Part shown: piece by piece, positions 13,670 to 15,471 of the stretch | How the letters are laid out: each line of letters opens with the position of its first letter | Numbering within the stretch: position 1 is the first letter of the stretch | NCBI GenBank assembly: GCA_964458545.1 | Contig: CAYWJF010000038.1 | Location: 1 to 15,471 of the forward strand | Direction: 5' to 3' | Origin: JAYFNU01 sp964458545 | GTDB taxonomy: Bacteria > Bacillota > Clostridia > Oscillospirales > Ruminococcaceae | DNA length: 15,471 bases | Program-made: the position numbers and the translations under genes | Notes under the pieces: model-generated | Databases searched by the model: none | Told to the model about the DNA's origin: nothing | The model's input: only the letters and a program-made list of their open reading frames with translations

Positions 13670-14617
13670 ATGAAAGCCTTTACAATAACAAAAACCGATA
13701 ATGGAATACGGCTGAACCGCTACCTTGAAAGGTGCGTACCCTCACTTTCAGGCGCGCTAATGTATAAATATCTGCGCCTTAAGCGGATAAAGGTGAACGG
13801 CAAGCGTTGCGACGCTTCTACTCGCCTTAACGAGGGCGACCTTGTCGAGCTTTACATTAACGACGAGTTTTTCCAAGCCGAGAAGAAATCTCCTGATTAT
13901 ATGCAAGCGTCAAGTAGTATAGAAATTATCTATGAGGACAAGAATATAGCGCTCATTAATAAGAGCGCGGGAATTGTCTGCCACTCGGATAACGCTGGAA
14001 ACCGCGACTCGCTCGTCAACCGCTTTCTTCGCTATCTTACGGAAAAGGGCGAGTATACTCCTAACAGCGCCGTAGGCTTTACTCCTGCGCTTTGCAACCG
14101 TCTCGACCAAGGCACAAGCGGTATAGTTATCGCCGCAAAAAATGTCGAGGCACTTCGCGAAATAAACGATATAATCAAGAACCGTTATGTTGAGAAGAAG
14201 TATTTGGCGGTCTTGTGCGGAACGATAAAGAACGGTACCTATGAAGCGTTCCTTACCAAAAACGAAAAGGACAACAAGGTTAAGGTAACAAAGGGCATAG
14301 GCGCAGACTCGAAGAATATAACCACCTGCTTTGTCACGCTTAAAAGCAAAAACGGGCTGACCCTTTCAGAGGTAGGTCTTGTAACAGGCAGACCGCACCA
14401 GATACGCGCGCACGCCGCCTTTCTCGGCGCGCCCGTGCTCGGCGACCTAAAGTACGGAAACAGCGTGTTAAATAAAAAATACGCACTTACAAGACAGCTA
14501 CTATGCGCTTACTGTCTCTCCTTTAATCTTCCGAGCAGTTACGGCGGTATTCTCAAATATCTCGACAACAAACAGTTCAAATTAGATAACGTACCGTTTG
14601 AAAAAGAATACTTCTAA
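13670..14617 (+). CDS. RluA-family 23S rRNA/tRNA pseudouridine synthase
   Basis: A 315-residue enzyme that isomerises uridine to pseudouridine in structured RNA. An S4 RNA-binding domain covers about residues 12-65 (RLNRYLERCVPSLSGALMYK, RIKVNGKR). The catalytic domain carries the family motif NRLDQGTSG with the catalytic Asp146, and the later motif GRPHQIRAHAAFLGAPVLGDLKYG. It resembles the RluC/RluD/YlyB group, but the exact target uridine cannot be assigned. The ribosome-binding site is weak (GGTAAG immediately before the ATG). It is one of only two genes on the plus strand, diverges from radC and ends at a bidirectional terminator shared with polC. Confidence 0.95.
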   Translation: MKAFTITKTDNGIRLNRYLERCVPSLSGALMYKYLRLKRIKVNGKRCDASTRLNEGDLVELYINDEFFQAEKKSPDYMQASSSIEIIYEDKNIALINKSAGIVCHSDNAGNRDSLVNRFLRYLTEKGEYTPNSAVGFTPALCNRLDQGTSGIVIAAKNVEALREINDIIKNRYVEKKYLAVLCGTIKNGTYEAFLTKNEKDNKVKVTKGIGADSKNITTCFVTLKSKNGLTLSEVGLVTGRPHQIRAHAAFLGAPVLGDLKYGNSVLNKKYALTRQLLCAYCLSFNLPSSYGGILKYLDNKQFKLDNVPFEKEYF

Positions 14618-14622
14618 TATTA

Positions 14623-14655
14623 AAAACGTCCGCGCCTTTATAGCGCGGACGTTTT
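14623..14655. terminator. Bidirectional intrinsic terminator
   Basis: A perfect GC-rich 10-bp stem ACGTCCGCGC (14626-14635) pairs with 14643-14652 around a 7-nt loop. Flanking A and T runs give both strands a U-tract. It lies 6 nt after the pseudouridine synthase stop and 36 nt from the polC stop, serving both convergent genes. Confidence 0.93.
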
Positions 14656-14690
14656 ATTACGGATAAATCTCTTATGCAAACTCAAAGCCG

Positions 14691-15471
14691 CTAAAAGAAG
14701 GACAGCTGACTCGATTTCGGAAGGCTTCCCAAAGCACCAAGCTTTTCAAGGGTATCGAGTAACGAAGGGGTTATGCCGGGCTCGCTTAGCATCTCCTCGG
14801 CGGAAACATAATCTTTCTTTCTCGCCGCGTCAAACACCGCGCGCGCGGCGTTCTCGCCTATTCCCTTTGCGGACACGAACGGCAGCCGCAGCTTTCCGTC
14901 CTCCACAAGGAACTGCGTCGCGTCTGATTTTTTTATATCTATCGGAAGAAATTCGTAGCCACGGCTTACCATCTCACATATCATCTGTAGCGCGACATAG
15001 GTATCCTCGTCCTTTGCCGTACGCCTCGCTTCGTCGCGCAGCAACGCCTTCATTTCTGAAAGCCGCTTCTTCGCTACCGTCTTGCCGCCGAGCGCCGCGT
15101 CAATATCAATATCACTTCCGCGCACGGTAAAGTAGGTGGAATAAAACTCAATAGGATAGTAAAGCTTGTACCACGCGAGCCTTACCGCTGAGGTAACGTA
15201 CGCTACGGCATGCGCCTTCGGGAACATATACTTTATCTTTTTGCAGCTTTCTATGTACCAGTTAGGCACGTTGTTATCCTTTAGCGCCTGCATATGCTGC
15301 TCGGTATGCTTCGCGATAAACTTACCCTTACGGGTAATCTCCATTATTTGAAAAGCTATGTCGTTCGGTACGCCCATTTTAATAAGCTCAACCATAATGC
15401 TGTCACGCGTACCGATAACCTCTTTGATTGTACAAGTGCCGTTCGCGATAAGCTCCTGCGCGTTATTTGCC
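14691..15471 (-). CDS. polC: DNA polymerase III alpha subunit, PolC type, C-terminal part
   Basis: The last 260 residues of the Gram-positive replicative DNA polymerase; the 5' part lies beyond the right window edge. The frame is open from 15471 and reads NAQELIANGTCTIKEVIGTRD, followed by VPNWYIESCKKIKYMFPKAHAVAYV, both characteristic of PolC rather than DnaE. The middle contains YFTVRGSDID and SDATQFLVEDGKLRLPF. The protein ends SSQLSFF, which fits the C-terminal sliding-clamp-binding motif (QLSLF-like) of PolC. An internal Met at 15395 is not the start. The stop is followed by the shared bidirectional terminator. The presence of PolC itself supports a Firmicute origin. Confidence 0.97.
   Translation of the reverse strand, partial: ANNAQELIANGTCTIKEVIGTRDSIMVELIKMGVPNDIAFQIMEITRKGKFIAKHTEQHMQALKDNNVPNWYIESCKKIKYMFPKAHAVAYVTSAVRLAWYKLYYPIEFYSTYFTVRGSDIDIDAALGGKTVAKKRLSEMKALLRDEARRTAKDEDTYVALQMICEMVSRGYEFLPIDIKKSDATQFLVEDGKLRLPFVSAKGIGENAARAVFDAARKKDYVSAEEMLSEPGITPSLLDTLEKLGALGSLPKSSQLSFF

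Noticed and set aside
14691..15471. DnaE-type polymerase III alpha subunit
   Set aside because: The C-terminal sequence (CKKIKYMFPKAHAVAYV, SDATQFLVEDG and the QLSFF ending) follows PolC.

Overview
This window looks like a piece of an anaerobic low-to-mid-GC Firmicute of class Clostridia, probably a gut or rumen relative of the Oscillospirales/Ruminococcaceae. That placement is inferred from a PolC-type replicative polymerase, Mini-ribonuclease III, a T-box leader and a paired Clostridia/Bacilli-style heterodimeric ABC exporter. A run of exactly 100 Ns shows it is a draft scaffold, possibly metagenome-derived. Fourteen of the 16 genes lie on the minus strand; only the Ser/Asn-rich protein gene and a pseudouridine synthase lie on the plus strand. 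No mobile element, phage gene, CRISPR array, tRNA or rRNA was recognised. Most of the content is conserved housekeeping; the interest lies in regulation and in one orphan protein.

Layout from left to right. 1-1312: 5' part of an acyl-CoA (AMP-forming) ligase, preceded on the minus strand by a complete T-box riboswitch (1333-1600) with its own sigma-A promoter. The specifier loop reads CUC (Leu) and the T-box bulge reads UGGU, so the ligase appears to be induced by uncharged tRNA-Leu. A plausible role is activation of isovalerate for leucine synthesis by reductive carboxylation. 1641-6165: a marR gene followed by the two halves of a heterodimeric ABC multidrug-type exporter with one degenerate and one canonical ATP site; palindromic candidate operators lie upstream of marR. 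6279-7013: yebC. 7179-7657: a divergent plus-strand gene for a low-complexity Ser/Asn/Gln/Lys/Arg repeat protein, interrupted by the 100-N gap. The gap is flanked by an identical 55-base sequence on each side, which looks like an unmerged assembly overlap.

7659-10113: rplU, rpmA, obg and mrnC (ribosomal proteins L21 and L27, the ribosome-assembly GTPase Obg and the 23S rRNA maturase Mini-III), transcribed leftward from a strong promoter with a structured leader. A terminator separates rpmA from obg. L27 lacks the N-terminal extension common in Firmicutes, and no prp protease gene lies between rplU and rpmA. 10124-13655: radC, a membrane DUF218 (YdcF/ElyC-like) protein, ktrB and ktrA, a tightly packed operon joining a JAB-domain protein, an envelope protein and a Ktr-type potassium uptake system. 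13670-14617: an RluA-family pseudouridine synthase on the plus strand, ending at a bidirectional terminator. 14691-15471: C-terminal 260 codons of polC, ending with a clamp-binding motif.

The best candidate for something unusual is the leucine T-box in front of an acyl-CoA ligase. The Ser/Asn-rich repeat protein is the only gene with no recognisable function.
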